64,000 nucleotides of DNA from Bugulina stolonifera. Taxonomy: Eukaryota; Bryozoa; Gymnolaemata; Cheilostomatida; Bugulidae. The notes below the pieces were generated by a model. The model was given only the letters and a program-made list of their open reading frames with translations, was not told the DNA's origin and ran no database searches. Location of the stretch: contig OW285188.1 in NCBI GenBank assembly GCA_935421135.1, positions 13,989,233 through 14,053,232 on the forward strand, read 5' to 3'. Position numbers and translations under genes: made by a program. Positions 1 to 11,400 of this stretch are shown one piece after another; position 1 is the stretch's first letter; the number at the start of each line of letters is the position of its first letter.

Positions 1-98
1 TCTTATAGATTTGCTTAGGATTACATGTGCGTATGTAAATGTTTCATATCACAGAATTTTAGTATATTACCTATATAATTGCCATAATATATTTACAG

Positions 99-716
99 GT
101 GAATGAAGCAGAGCCAAATGTCATGTGGTTATCTGGCCTTCATATACCTGAATCCTATCTCACTGCCTTAGTGCAGGCAACTTGTCGTAAGAATGGATGG
201 CCCCTGGACAAGTCCACTCTCTATACCACAGTGACGGAATACGCTGAGGCTGATGACGTCACAGAACGAGCTCATCAAGGTAAATTAAGAATTTTATGAA
301 TTGTTTAAGTTTACAATTGAACAAAACATATTTTTCTGTCTCATACAATAAAATTTATTTCTTTTTTAAATTTTTATTGATTGTTTCTGGATACATATTA
401 TCAAATATTATATTGTTTTGTAGGTTGCTTCGTATCTGGTCTGTACCTGGAGGGAGCAGGCTGGGACAGACTGAAGGGTCACCTGGTAAAGCAGAAACCT
501 AAGCAACTGGTCCAGAACCTACCAGTTCTCAAGGTTATCCCAATTGAAGCCCATCGTCTCAAACTCCAGAACACATTCAGGACCCCTGTCTACGTTACGT
601 CTGCCAGAAGAAATGCTATGGGCGTTGGCTTGGTGTTTGAGGCAGATCTGTCAACCACAGAGCATCTCTCTCATTGGGTGCTACAAGGCGTGTGCCTCAC
701 ATTGAACACCGATTAA
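99..716 (+). CDS. DNAH10: Axonemal dynein heavy chain, C-terminal end (partial; DNAH10-like)
   Basis: These are the last two exons of an axonemal inner-arm dynein heavy chain, the ATP-driven motor of cilia. Exon 99-279 follows an acceptor (atttacag) and ends in phase 1. Exon 424-716 continues in frame to TAA at 714-716. Together they give about 157 residues from the extreme C-terminal domain beyond the AAA ring. Diagnostic stretches are VMWLSGLHIPESYLTALVQ, GCFVSGLYLEGAGWDRL, RTPVYVTSARRNAMGVGLVF and the ending HWVLQGVCLTLNTD. The ending closely resembles DNAH10, whose vertebrate members end in LTLNSD. The rest of the gene, which should exceed 12 kb of coding sequence, lies left of the window. 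The dynein identity is certain; the DNAH10 subtype is likely, from the tail sequence as remembered. Confidence 0.93.
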
Positions 717-1163
717 AGAGCATAGTAACTATGCCAACCTAACAATGTGTTTACCTCATCAAATTTATCTAATGTAACGACTAAAGTTGAAAAATATTTT
801 ACACACTTAGTTTTTGTGTATTTGCGTTGATATTCAATTGCTCTAAATTTTATATTATTTGCATATTTTTGGTTTTGTTTGAATCCTACAACTTCTCCGC
901 ATACTGCCAAATCCGTCCATGTATAAAGTGTGTTGATTTTATAAAGATTTTTGTGGTATTCGTTTATAAGCTGTTTTCTGATTGTTCCTGCCATTCAAGC
1001 TTCGTCCCTGAAACTTTATCAATCTTTTTTATTTAATCATTATATAATATTAAAAAAATGATTATCAGGCATTTTCTGTGATAACTACATATTCATAAAT
1101 GTATGTAATATACTATTATTGGTGATGTTTTTCTTTATTCACACTATTTATTTTTATGAATTA
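717..1163. other. 3' flank of the dynein gene; no gene seen
   Basis: AT-rich sequence after the dynein stop codon. Short open frames here have no splice logic or recognisable motifs. On the - strand, AATAAA-like hexamers at about 1134-1150 could serve the candidate exon to the right. Confidence 0.4.
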
Positions 1164-1507
1164 TCAACATCTGTTATCCAATATAATATTATTATAAATT
1201 ATTGTATTTCTCTGCTCTCTAGCTATATTATCAACCAATGACCATGTAATGCCAAGTAAGAACAACTCCAATAACATGTACAATATAGAGCTCACTATCT
1301 GTTGATCTGTTGAAGTTGTGCTCACCTGCTCTTGTTTATCCTTGAAGTTTAGGATAATCGGAAACTTGGAGGAAAACTTTTCGTTATCATCAATAGCATA
1401 AGAAGGTACAGGCTTCAACTTGCCTTGTAATAGTCTAGAACTTTTCAATGAGTTGCTAGTCCCTATTTTTGTGTGGAAAGATGTTGCAGTGGAATCCTTG
1501 AACTGGA
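1164..1507 (-). CDS. Candidate terminal exon of an unrecognised gene
   Basis: On the - strand an open frame follows a good acceptor (ctatttcag, exon from about 1507) and runs to a stop at 1164. Poly(A)-type hexamers follow within 35 bp. The predicted peptide contains KSSRLLQGKLKPVPSYAIDD, then PIILNFKDKQEQ, then a hydrophobic stretch (IVSSILYMLLELFLLGITW) that could be a membrane segment. A GTGAGC donor at about 1331 could instead end the exon after KDKQEQ. I could not find a convincing upstream exon that joins in phase. A nearby stretch at 1510-1600 reads CYYIEPCEVNDTFKEYFG in another frame. No family is recognised, and it could be spurious. Confidence 0.25.
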
Positions 1508-2954
1508 CTGAAATAGGCTATAACATTCAGTACCAAAGTATTCTTTAAATGTGTCATTCACCTCGCAAGGTTCAATATAGTAACAGCTTCTTCCTGTATA
1601 TACATTTACTTACGGCAACTAATTTTGTATTACAGTAAATATTTGTAATTATAAGGAAAACTTATCTGTTGTAGATGTTGTTGAATGAATCTAGAATGAA
1701 TTAATTAGCTCAGGTTGTGTAAAGTATGTGATTTATCTAATGGGTAGTGCAATGAACTGTAATAACATTGGTTAGCTCAAACATTGCTCCAAGTGGGGGT
1801 GGACCAGGGTCATCTTTCTACCAATGACCAACATCTGATGACCAGATAATCAGCAATCGTTTAATGAACTGCAGGTTTCACCTCGCTTAATTAACGTTTG
1901 ACCCAAAAGTCTTATACATGTATGTACATTATGCAATAAATGTGTAAGGTCCACAATCATTATGTGGAAACACTAGCCAATTAACATCAGCATACATTTC
2001 TCTACCGCATAAATTTATAGAATATAGCAAGAGAGACATAGGAGACATCTGGTTTATTGGATACGCATGTAAGATCTTTATTTATATGTTGGATTCAATA
2101 CGTAATATTACATGCAGATATTTACATTGTACACAGGTAAGTCATTTAGGGTAATCAATATATTTGATCATATATACTCTAGAGATATGAGGGTTATGTC
2201 TTATACATTATGATTTTATTAATACGTAGCAGTACTGTTAGTGTATGTACAAGTCTTGAAACTTGTAATAATGAAAAGTGCAAGCTGTACGTGATAAAAT
2301 CATTTGGTAGATTCTATAACAAGACGAAGCACATTTTCCAGGTAGGTCAGCCAATGGCATGTATGGTGCAAAACTGTGTCAAATTACAATTATAGTTACT
2401 TTTTTAATACGTAGTAAATGTACAAGACACATGTAAGACAGTGATGCTCATACTTTCCCAGTATTTTGATAGCTGTTCTGGTACATTAAGGTTGAGGCAA
2501 TGAAAGGTACCTACTTAAAATATATTAACTAATTCATCATATATTATGATAAGTAATAATTATACTTGCATTATACTTGCACCTAATAAAATATTGCTGC
2601 AACAATTATAATATTGTGCTTGTATATTATTTAGGGAGCATGTAGACTTGAAAAGCTTAGGCTTTAACTGTTATTACTTTCATCTAAAATACTATCTAAA
2701 GGACTTTGATTAGCAAATGGTGAATTTTATTGGACTGGACTGCATGTCTTTCAGCTTTGTAGGCCTCTAGGCCTATATTACATGTATATTGTAGGACAGA
2801 ATTGTACATGTACATGTATAGTTATATAGCCAAGCCTGTGTTTCCAAGACCATTACTTCCATATACATGTATACTGTATACTTTATAACGAATTATTCTG
2901 CATTCTGTCTCACTACTAAGTCATACTTGTAATATGATTTTGTAGATAAACAAG
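1508..2954. other. Intergenic, no supported gene
   Basis: AT-rich DNA with scattered TACATGTA palindromes (for example near 2805). The 61-codon frame at 2210-2395 is followed by a plausible donor (caggtaggt at 2340) but has no partner or known motif. The right end, about 2943-2954, looks like a 5' UTR exon entering the next gene (tttgtag, then ataaacaag before its ATG). Confidence 0.4.
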
Positions 2955-4038
2955 ATGTTGGACAATTCACACAATAACACAGAGTCTATGACTATCACTG
3001 ACACAAAGACAGTAGCAACAGGGAATACTGAAGAGCTATACGATTCCGCAGGGGCTGCCATGTTTACTATAGCCGTCATCCTTACATATACATTCTGTAT
3101 AACGTGTCTCATAGCCAGTTTTAGTTTCCGTAAGAAGCAAGTTATCGAACAGGAAAGGGAAGCTGATAATTATTTGAAATATAGAAATGATGTTTCACGG
3201 GCAGACTCCCTGGTATGAATGATACATATATTACTGTGTATTATCTACTACTCTACTGCCATGTTCTTTAGTATGAAAAATGCTTACGATGTATGTATCG
3301 GTTTATATCAGTTTCAACTAAAAACATTGCTTGCACATACAGAGCGTCACATGTACATGTATATACTGTATTTTGTTGATATATAGTTATGTGTATATGG
3401 TTTTGGGTGGTAATGGCCAATATCACAAGCCGATTAGTCTGTTTATATGACTATATTATAGACTTGAAAACAAACATACTATAAATATTTAATATTATAC
3501 TAAGAAACGTCATGCCAGTAACAGCTTTGTTTAGTGGTTTGGAAGGTACATGTACATCTTATAGAGCCCAGGTACCCCATCACCACCATTGTCTTTTATA
3601 TTAGCAACTCAGTACTGGATGTAGATGCATGTGCTCTCCAAGATTTTCCTCAACTGACATAAACCCATATCAATTACTAAACAAGGAGAAATACATGCTG
3701 GGGCAATTGCACAGTGGTGTAGATTATAACTAGGGAAATACTTACATCACATCTCCTGTTTCTGGAATATATTACATGTAGTATCATAATAACATATTAT
3801 ATATTTGTGTTTATATGGAGGGTGTCAACAATATTTGTAGGTTCAGGTAGAAGAAGCAAGAAGAAGTAGAGTGGGATCAGAACTTCTTTACCTCATTTCA
3901 TCATCCACTGAAGAAGTCGTTGATGAATCTAATGAAATGACCCCTAAAGGTCTTTCCCAACAACATTCTGTTACTGATGAACAAGATGATGATGATAATT
4001 GTAGTGATACATATATTAACCGTTGTGAGATTGTTTGA
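2955..4038 (+). CDS. Unrecognised small single-pass membrane protein
   Basis: Two exons, 2955-3212 and 3841-4038, join in phase 0 (donor CTG|GTATGA, acceptor ttgtag|GTTCAG) to give about 151 residues. The N-terminal 35 residues are polar and Thr/Asn-rich, with a possible N-glycosylation site (NNTES). One hydrophobic segment follows, AAMFTIAVILTYTFCITCLI at about residues 35-54. Next comes a basic stop-transfer patch (FSFRKKQ), an acidic/basic helical stretch (QVIEQEREADNYLKYRND) and an acidic tail (DEQDDDDNCSD). This fits a type I or III single-pass protein with its C terminus in the cytosol. The start is the first ATG after a probable 5' UTR acceptor. I do not recognise the family; the size and layout recall KCNE-type subunits, but I see no shared motif. 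Confidence 0.6.
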
Positions 4039-5494
4039 TACAGTATCAAATTTAATATCTTATTACAGCTGCCTATTGGATAAATCAACAACCACTTGAA
4101 ACAATAGGCAGCTCTTGATGGTAACTATGAACTATGTATTTTTAAAAACTTTATAAAATATTTATTTTATGCTTTGGCTGAAGAGGTAGGAATCTCTAGT
4201 GGGTTAGAAGATGTAGGTTTCTGCCAAGAGTTGTCCTACTACTACTTGTTAGGGTGATGTGTCTAATATGTTCATGTACATGTACATGCTATGTAACAGT
4301 CATAGTCTTTTTAAAAATAAATACTTATCCGCAGACTGTACATCTATGTTTTCCACAGAGCTATATGTATAATAAATTATTACACCTAATACATTGCAGA
4401 AGGTACATGTATATTATAAATGAAACTCAATGTTATAATGATGTGTTAGTTTTCCACGACTCTAACAACACAGATTTATACCCAGTGGAAACAAGTAAGC
4501 TAGATAGTTTATAGTCTTCCAGGGATCATGCATGTACAATGTAACTTAGGCTGGAAAAGTAGAACGTTACAAATTCCTAGAGTAGAGCCACAATATACAT
4601 GTTATTTCGATAGGTTGCTGCAACCAATGAGTGGTCAGAATCCAGTAAAATAATGTAAACATAGGAGTTGTCCTTCCACTGGCCAGAAGCCAGGCTAATA
4701 TAATTGTTTTGATTAAAGAAATTTTTCACAACTGCAGCTGATAGTAGCAATTAAACCATGAGCATCTCTCAATACTGTTCATAAGGCATTTAAGACAGTT
4801 AAGAAGTTTTCATCTCCCAATAATCCATAATTTGGGAGCGCCTTAATCGACTCTTGAAAGAACCAGACCAAAATGTACACATATTCAACTGAATGTAACG
4901 AACAATTTTAAACCACCTGCAATGCGATTGTGCTTTTCATTGGGAATTTGCAATATCATTAAACACCATGGCAACATGACCTCAGGGGGGTCGACTCCAA
5001 GACAGGTCCGGCCAGCAAAGTTTAGACCCTATGTGCAGTCTATCGGACTCGAGTATAAAAGCTGATGGTTTAGCTTACCTTAATTTAACTAATTGTAGTT
5101 TTCCTATTCATGTTATTGTTTACCAGATTTGGTGACATGCTTGTAAGCTATGTGTTTTTAGAGTACATTGTATGTGTAAGGCTGATTTCAGCCTAGCCCT
5201 CTTTCCGTTGACTTTAGCTGTGGTCAATACATTCTTGAACAGTACACATCTCTCTCGCACTTGCATATTGACTCACTAGATAGGACTCATCTGCCTACTG
5301 CATCCCAGCACTGGGTGTGCTTCAGTGCTAAAACCCTTATGCAGACTTGGTTGATTGTGGCATAGACAGTGGGGCCCAGATTCAGAGCAAGTTAGTCCAA
5401 AGTTTAACAAAAATGCTCTGAAAGTGAAAAGTTATAGCAAGTAGACCTACATGTACAATGTAGTACAATGTACTATATCTATAAAGTGTAATAT

Positions 5495-5578
5495 GGGAAG
5501 AGAAAACAACTCCCGCCTACTAATAACTATTGCTCCTATGGGCAATGGTTATAGTAGGCGGGAGTTGTCCTCTCTACC
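5495..5578. repeat. Near-perfect hairpin (MITE-like foldback)
   Basis: Arms of about 38 bp: left arm 5495-5533 (contains acaactcccgcctactaa), right arm about 5541-5578 (contains tagtaggcgggagttgt), with a short loop. The outer arm carries the AGAGAAAACAACT/AGTTGTCCTCTC motif. It resembles the ends of the foldbacks at 32105 and 33721, so these may be distant relatives. Confidence 0.6.
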
Positions 5579-6045
5579 TATTTTTTCTTTTACAGCTCTC
5601 AACTTGCAAATTAATACGCCAAAATTCTATACCAAATAAATACCAAGATCATGACTGTGCCCAGGGTGATATTGTATTCTATTACAAATAATAGCATTCC
5701 ATGTCATGCAACAGTTTTATTTACTGAAATAGCTGTGAAAGAGCAAAAACAATAGCCTGGTCAGCACAAAAATACGTGCACGGTAAATCAACAAGAAAAC
5801 TGGGAGGCCAGATGGAAACACATCCGCTGTTGCTGTGAGGCAGTTCCTGCATCTGAGCAAGTACTTGTTTGTAACTGGAATGGAATAGTTATAGTGTTGT
5901 TAGTAGACAGTTCACACCGATAGCAAGAGAGGTAAATCCAGACTCATTTTTATACTGTGATGCTATTCAGTTACTGCACTTTTTAAGCATGATGACCAAT
6001 AACTGAAGTGTTTTATTTCATTGATGATTGATTGAGTGGTGTGAT

Positions 6046-6153
6046 CTTCTACTAACTAGTAACTAACTCTAACTGGCAACCACTGAACCAAATGAGATTA
6101 AATCTGGTTGCCAGTTAGCAGAGGTATTGTAGCTGTTAGCAGAGTTAGTAGAA
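6046..6153. repeat. Imperfect inverted repeat
   Basis: The left arm (6046-6081) includes ctctaactggcaacc, and the right arm (6105-6153) includes ggttgccagttagcagag and ends gagttagtagaag. The right arm has an internal insertion relative to the left. It is probably an old palindromic transposon relic. Confidence 0.45.
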
Positions 6154-6532
6154 GTAGCCTAGCAAGCTGAAGCTATTTACCATTGACATCACATTGTATT
6201 GTTGATTGTCATTGTAACTGTCATTGTGTTGTATTAGTACAGTTTTATATTTAAATTTACTACCACCTAATCATTTACTGTTAGAGTAGGATCCTACAAC
6301 TGAAAGTAAAAGTGAATTAATTATATTATTTTAGTTTTTATTTATTATTTATGTTAATATAATTCCTAATAATATAAATTAAATATTATAATTATATAAA
6401 ATAAATGGGCTAAATCAAATGTAAATTTTATATTTATATATTTATGCTTTTTATTGAATTAAAATTAATTAAGAATATTAAATATGAATTTCAAATTGAT
6501 AGTTAAAGTAATGTGATCGCGAGATCTGCGCT

Positions 6533-6645
6533 TGACGTTGGGGTGGCTGTGTGCGTAACGTGGCAGGCCATTTCCTTACAACATCTAGGGACAATATTAT
6601 AAGGGAATGGCCTGCCATGTTACACACACAGCCACCCTAACATCA
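6533..6645. repeat. Near-perfect 113-bp hairpin (MITE-like)
   Basis: Left arm 6533-6579 (ggtggctgtgtgcgtaac, then gtggcaggccatttcc) is mirrored by 6600-6645 (ggaatggcctgccatgt, then cacacagccaccc). The loop is about 20 bp. High stem identity implies a young nonautonomous foldback element. Confidence 0.65.
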
Positions 6646-8419
6646 TATTATCAGTATGAAGGAGTAGCCCTATAGCGGTGAACTTCTAATCTTGAAGTAT
6701 CGTATAGCCATTTCACAAAACGGCAATTTTCCTAACTGTTTACAACCAATTTAACAAAAATATTGTAGATAAGTCTAAGAGAGCAGAAAATTATGCAACA
6801 ATTGAAGACCTTATCGGCTTCTGCTCTGAGTAATGTCTAAAATTCTTTTGAAATTCTTTACAAGCAGAGGAATTTGTCTAAGACATAAACCAATCCCTTA
6901 GCAAGTGACTTTTGGTCGTGTATACAGAACTTGACTCAAAGTGAATAATGTGTTATAACCTCACTGGGAGTTAGATAACTAAGTATTGAAACAAGCATAT
7001 ATGGGTTCCTTAGAGTGAGAGGGTTCAAATAATAATGTTTATACCTTTTGATGGATAGCAACTGGTATAATGGCAATACTAAAGTATATTTGAAATTTGC
7101 ATTAGAGTGTCCCAACTATTTTGCACACCACTGTATATAGTATCGCATACCTGGATAGGCTTAATCCTGTACACTCGCTCGATCAAGTATGTCCACCTGA
7201 ATATGGATATTCGTAAATAGTGCGTTATGTTATTACATCGTGTTTAGAGTAAAGTTTGAATTTATGTTATGAGTAAAATCATTGTTGTGGTCTATTCCTA
7301 AGTAATAATAATGATATCTTTCTACAGTAAATTCCAAAGTTACTTTTGGAGTGATTTCTTGATCTATTGTTTTTTAAACGTAATAAAAGAACCATGTTCA
7401 ATATTTTGTTTGATGAATTGTATATTTTTATACAACCATAGACTTGACATTTATTGCTGTTAGACCCAGCTTCGCATAGGCCTACATGCCTACTTACATT
7501 GTGGGTCTATTTGCCAAAAGTTTTCAGTGTTTCAGTATAATAATTAAAGCCAGTATTATTACATGTATATGACCACTCCAGTCGACCAGTGTGTACTGAC
7601 CAGCTAGCCGGCAACTGTGATGTCATCATGTAATACAGTAGAACCAGTTCTTGATCAAATCTTGCGATAAGATTTACAATTTACATGTATGATGTATGCC
7701 GTCTGATGGGAAAAGTGCACTTGCTCCAATGAATAAAGCCAAATAACCGCCACTTTTTATAGTGATGTCTATAACCAATAAACGCTGACTGTAAATGTTG
7801 GATGATTTCTCCATTTCTGTAATATTTTCATGCCATTTTAACCGACCAGGTGATGGAGATTAGTCAGTAGACTTGGTATATGCCCAGTGCCTGCTTTTAA
7901 CAGATAGTCTACTCCAACTAATAATTTATATATTCTGGAAGTCAATTAGTTTGACTATTGAGACTATTGATACTGCATCAATTATTATTCAAATGTGGTT
8001 TATTCTGACAGACTGTCTCAGGGGAGTCATTGACTGCAGCATGCAGTTTATCCAACTAATAATTTTGCTGACAAGTCCTATTAATGTGTGGTATTACTAC
8101 GCACACACGTATAATATCAAATGCATACCTCTGTTAAAACTCATTCACTTATGAGTAGTTATCTGTAACAAACATTCACTTTCACCAACCACAGTGGTAG
8201 TTCTCATACTTGTCATTCTAGATACCATTTGGCAACATTACTGTTTTTGCGACATTGATGTAAATAGAGTGGACATATAATATAAATTTGATCTACTGAG
8301 TCCATCTAATAATGGCAGCTATGATACACATAATTACATTAATTTTATGCTTTGTTGTAGTATTCCAATTTTGAACCTGTGAACATGTTGGAACCAAGTC
8401 GCTAAACTAGACTATTTCA

Positions 8420-11400
8420 ATGGCTGATGATGTCCGAAATGAAATTTTGGCTGCGAGTCGCTCACGAACTGGAAACAAGGATTTACATGGGCCAGCCAGT
8501 AGCAGGAGGTTCAGCCAAGTTAAAGCAGCATTTGATGTTTCTCCCACATCCGTGTCTCCAGAGCGTTCTTTTGTTGGTAAACCTAGATCACGTCAGAGCA
8601 GTTCATCTCCCACAAGGTTAGTCGAGTGTCAATATTGTATCAGTCTTGTATGTGAATATATTGATGTTTTATTTTTGCCATGTAGTTTACTCATATTATG
8701 TTTGATGTTAGCTGACGGGAAATAACATTAGGCTATGTTGAATATATTACAACATGTGCTTTGGTTTGCCATTGAACTACGGAGGGCTGTTGTGCCAATA
8801 CAGCGTTGTTATCCTTTTAGTAGGACATTACAGGTATAGGTTTGAGATGGCTAGCTTTTGAATGTTATATTATAGGAGGACGTCTACCACTGGTGGTACA
8901 GGGAGCACAGTAACAAGTTCACAATCCTCTAGATCACCACCGGCGAAGAGTCTAGACATTCCGACTGCAGCTTTGGTCGGAGTGGTAGGAAAACGATGGA
9001 ATAAACAGGAGGATAAACAAACACACACGGATAGATTCAAAAATTCTCGAGCGTTGTTTGAAAAATTAGAGAAAGAAAATTCTGCACCGCTCAAACCCAC
9101 TACATTTAAAACCGGTACAGCATTTGGTTCCAAGGCGAAAGATGGTGGACCACGGGGTGGTATCGGAGACAGACGGGGGTTCAGCGATAGGACCAGTTAT
9201 TCTGCTGGTGCAGCTCAGGTACGTAGAACTAGTGACTTGCTAAGGTCTTTGAATGACAAGCAAGAAAATGGCACTGTATCTGCAAATGGAAGCGGGTCTT
9301 CTGAGAAACTAGATGTGAATGGTGCTGCGCCCATAGAGAAGGACTCTGGTAGTGTTACTAGCACTGCTAACAATGGCGAATTATCCTCTAAACCTAAAGA
9401 TAGAGATAGAAATATATCTGACGAACTTTCAGATTCAGAAGTGTTTATTGAACCCAAATCGGAGCCGGCCATAAGTAGCCATCGGCATATGTTTAATCGC
9501 AAACTTTCATCAGATGTACTACCGAAGCCGTATCATGCACCAAGTAGCAATTTCGAGATACGACCAGTTAAACGTCCAACATCCACTTCCCGGCAAGACT
9601 CGCATGAAAATGGTGAAACAACTTCAACAGAGAAACTTCCTCGGTTTCCGTCCAAGTCTACGCCTGTACTGGAAAAGTCACTCAGTAAAGATGACATAGC
9701 GGCGTCTTTAGCTGCAGCCGACAAATACCTAAATAAAATACACAGCGATTCTTCAATCAATGAAATCTCTAATGATGATCCGCCACCATGGAAGTCTAGA
9801 TACTCCCAGCATAAGTATGTTGAACCTGCGGAGAAGATTGAACAACCAGAACGTAAAGAATCGGCATTACCGGATACGCCAGAAGATACCAATGACACTG
9901 ATGAGTCGGCACCATATGACAATGTAGCTGATGTGCTCTCTGAGCTGCAAGCTTCAGGCCATGTAAAAGCTAGCAATAATACTCAACATGATTATAATAA
10001 ACTGTATGACAAATCATGGGGGAATACGGCAGATAGTAATACGGAGGACAGGGTTACCTATGATTCCCCATACACTGTACCTGACTCTTTCTCTAGTAGG
10101 TTACAAGAATATGATTCGGTAGCTAGTACGCAGTCCGTGTACTTAGAGTCAAAGCTAGAACATACATACAGCAATGTTGGTTTTAAAGATAATAAAAAGC
10201 CCAAAGAGTCGAATAGTGATGATGAACCATACGAGCCTGTTGCTCCACCCACTCCACCAAGTCGTAGGCACCCTGCCAATTTGCCTCTTGCTGAGGAAGT
10301 AGAACCTGAGACTATGTCGGCAGAAGAAGCCGAGAATCTGCTTAGTATCAAGTAAGTTGTTCATATACATGGTAGTTTACTCTATGAATTACTACATGAA
10401 TATAAACTGTAAATATGCTGAGACGTATGTACTGCATGCTGACTGTCAATAACTCGATGGAACATGGCCGTGCTAAAGAGAGTGGAAGGAAAGATGGTTC
10501 ATTCAATGATAATAACCTGTCCCTCCGAATATGCCCAGTTCCGTGGTGCAGATGTTCCACGATTCATTTTCCCGTTATTCTTCTGCTAAGTTCCGATAGC
10601 TGTTAGAGTAGTTTTTTGTAGGCCCTATGTGAACCATATAATATGACATGCAAATAGAGTATGTGGGCCGCAGTAAGGAGGCGTCCTTGGTTAGTCCACG
10701 GTTGCTCCAATAAGAATAGCACATGACAGTGTAAGGTTGCATAGCTCCTTGCCTAATTGAGACGCTATGTGGGCTGGGGAGGGGCAGTATGTGGCCAAAG
10801 TGAACCATCTTTCTTTTCACCATTATTGGTCTTAGTAGCAATTGATCACTTTGTAGCAATGTGTTCGAATTACATTATCCAGGTAGGCAGTGTCTAGGGA
10901 GTTGTTTGGATACCAGCTCTGTGTGACAATCTTGTTAATTCGCTTAGCAACCAGTCAGGTGAACTTTAGTAAGCCTACACTGATGCATTACATCACATTA
11001 TGCCACCACACTCTCCAGTCATTAATAACGATTAACAGTACATCAACATCAACTCTGTGCATCAACTTTGTATCTCAACTAAATGTTACACTGGCCTGGC
11101 TTTACAGATGATTGAAGTGCATTTACTGGGTAATAATATCACCAGAGAGCATTATACATGTACAGCCATCACTAGTTTCACTTGTAATGACAAATAAACA
11201 TTGTTTTCTTATCATAGCAGCTGAATGCTTAATTAAATTATCAATTTATTGTCTATGAAATAAGATATAGACCTATAGTTTTAAGCCCTACCTAGTAAAT
11301 CCTAATCCAAGGGTATGTGTCAATGAGTGTGGTGCTAACGATGGTCATATAAAGTATTTTACACTGACTGATTACTAGTGGATAATAATATAATACTACG

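Larger units (their letters stand above)
4039..8419. other. Long intergenic region with foldback repeats
   Basis: I see no exon with supporting splice sites across these 4.4 kb. The region holds three separately listed hairpin-forming repeats (5495-5578, 6046-6153, 6533-6645). It also has an extremely AT-rich block at 6300-6500 and ordinary AT-rich DNA elsewhere. The frames at 4254-4514 and 7873-8154 have no domain logic. The neurabin promoter is presumably near the right end, but no core element is clear. Confidence 0.45.

Noticed and set aside
7873..8154. 93-codon hydrophobic ORF upstream of neurabin
   Set aside because: AT-rich chance frame with no start context, splice partner or recognisable motif.
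8870..10355. Long - strand ORFs opposite neurabin exon 2 (for example 9533-9976)
   Set aside because: Shadows of a large coding exon; no splice sites or domains on that strand.
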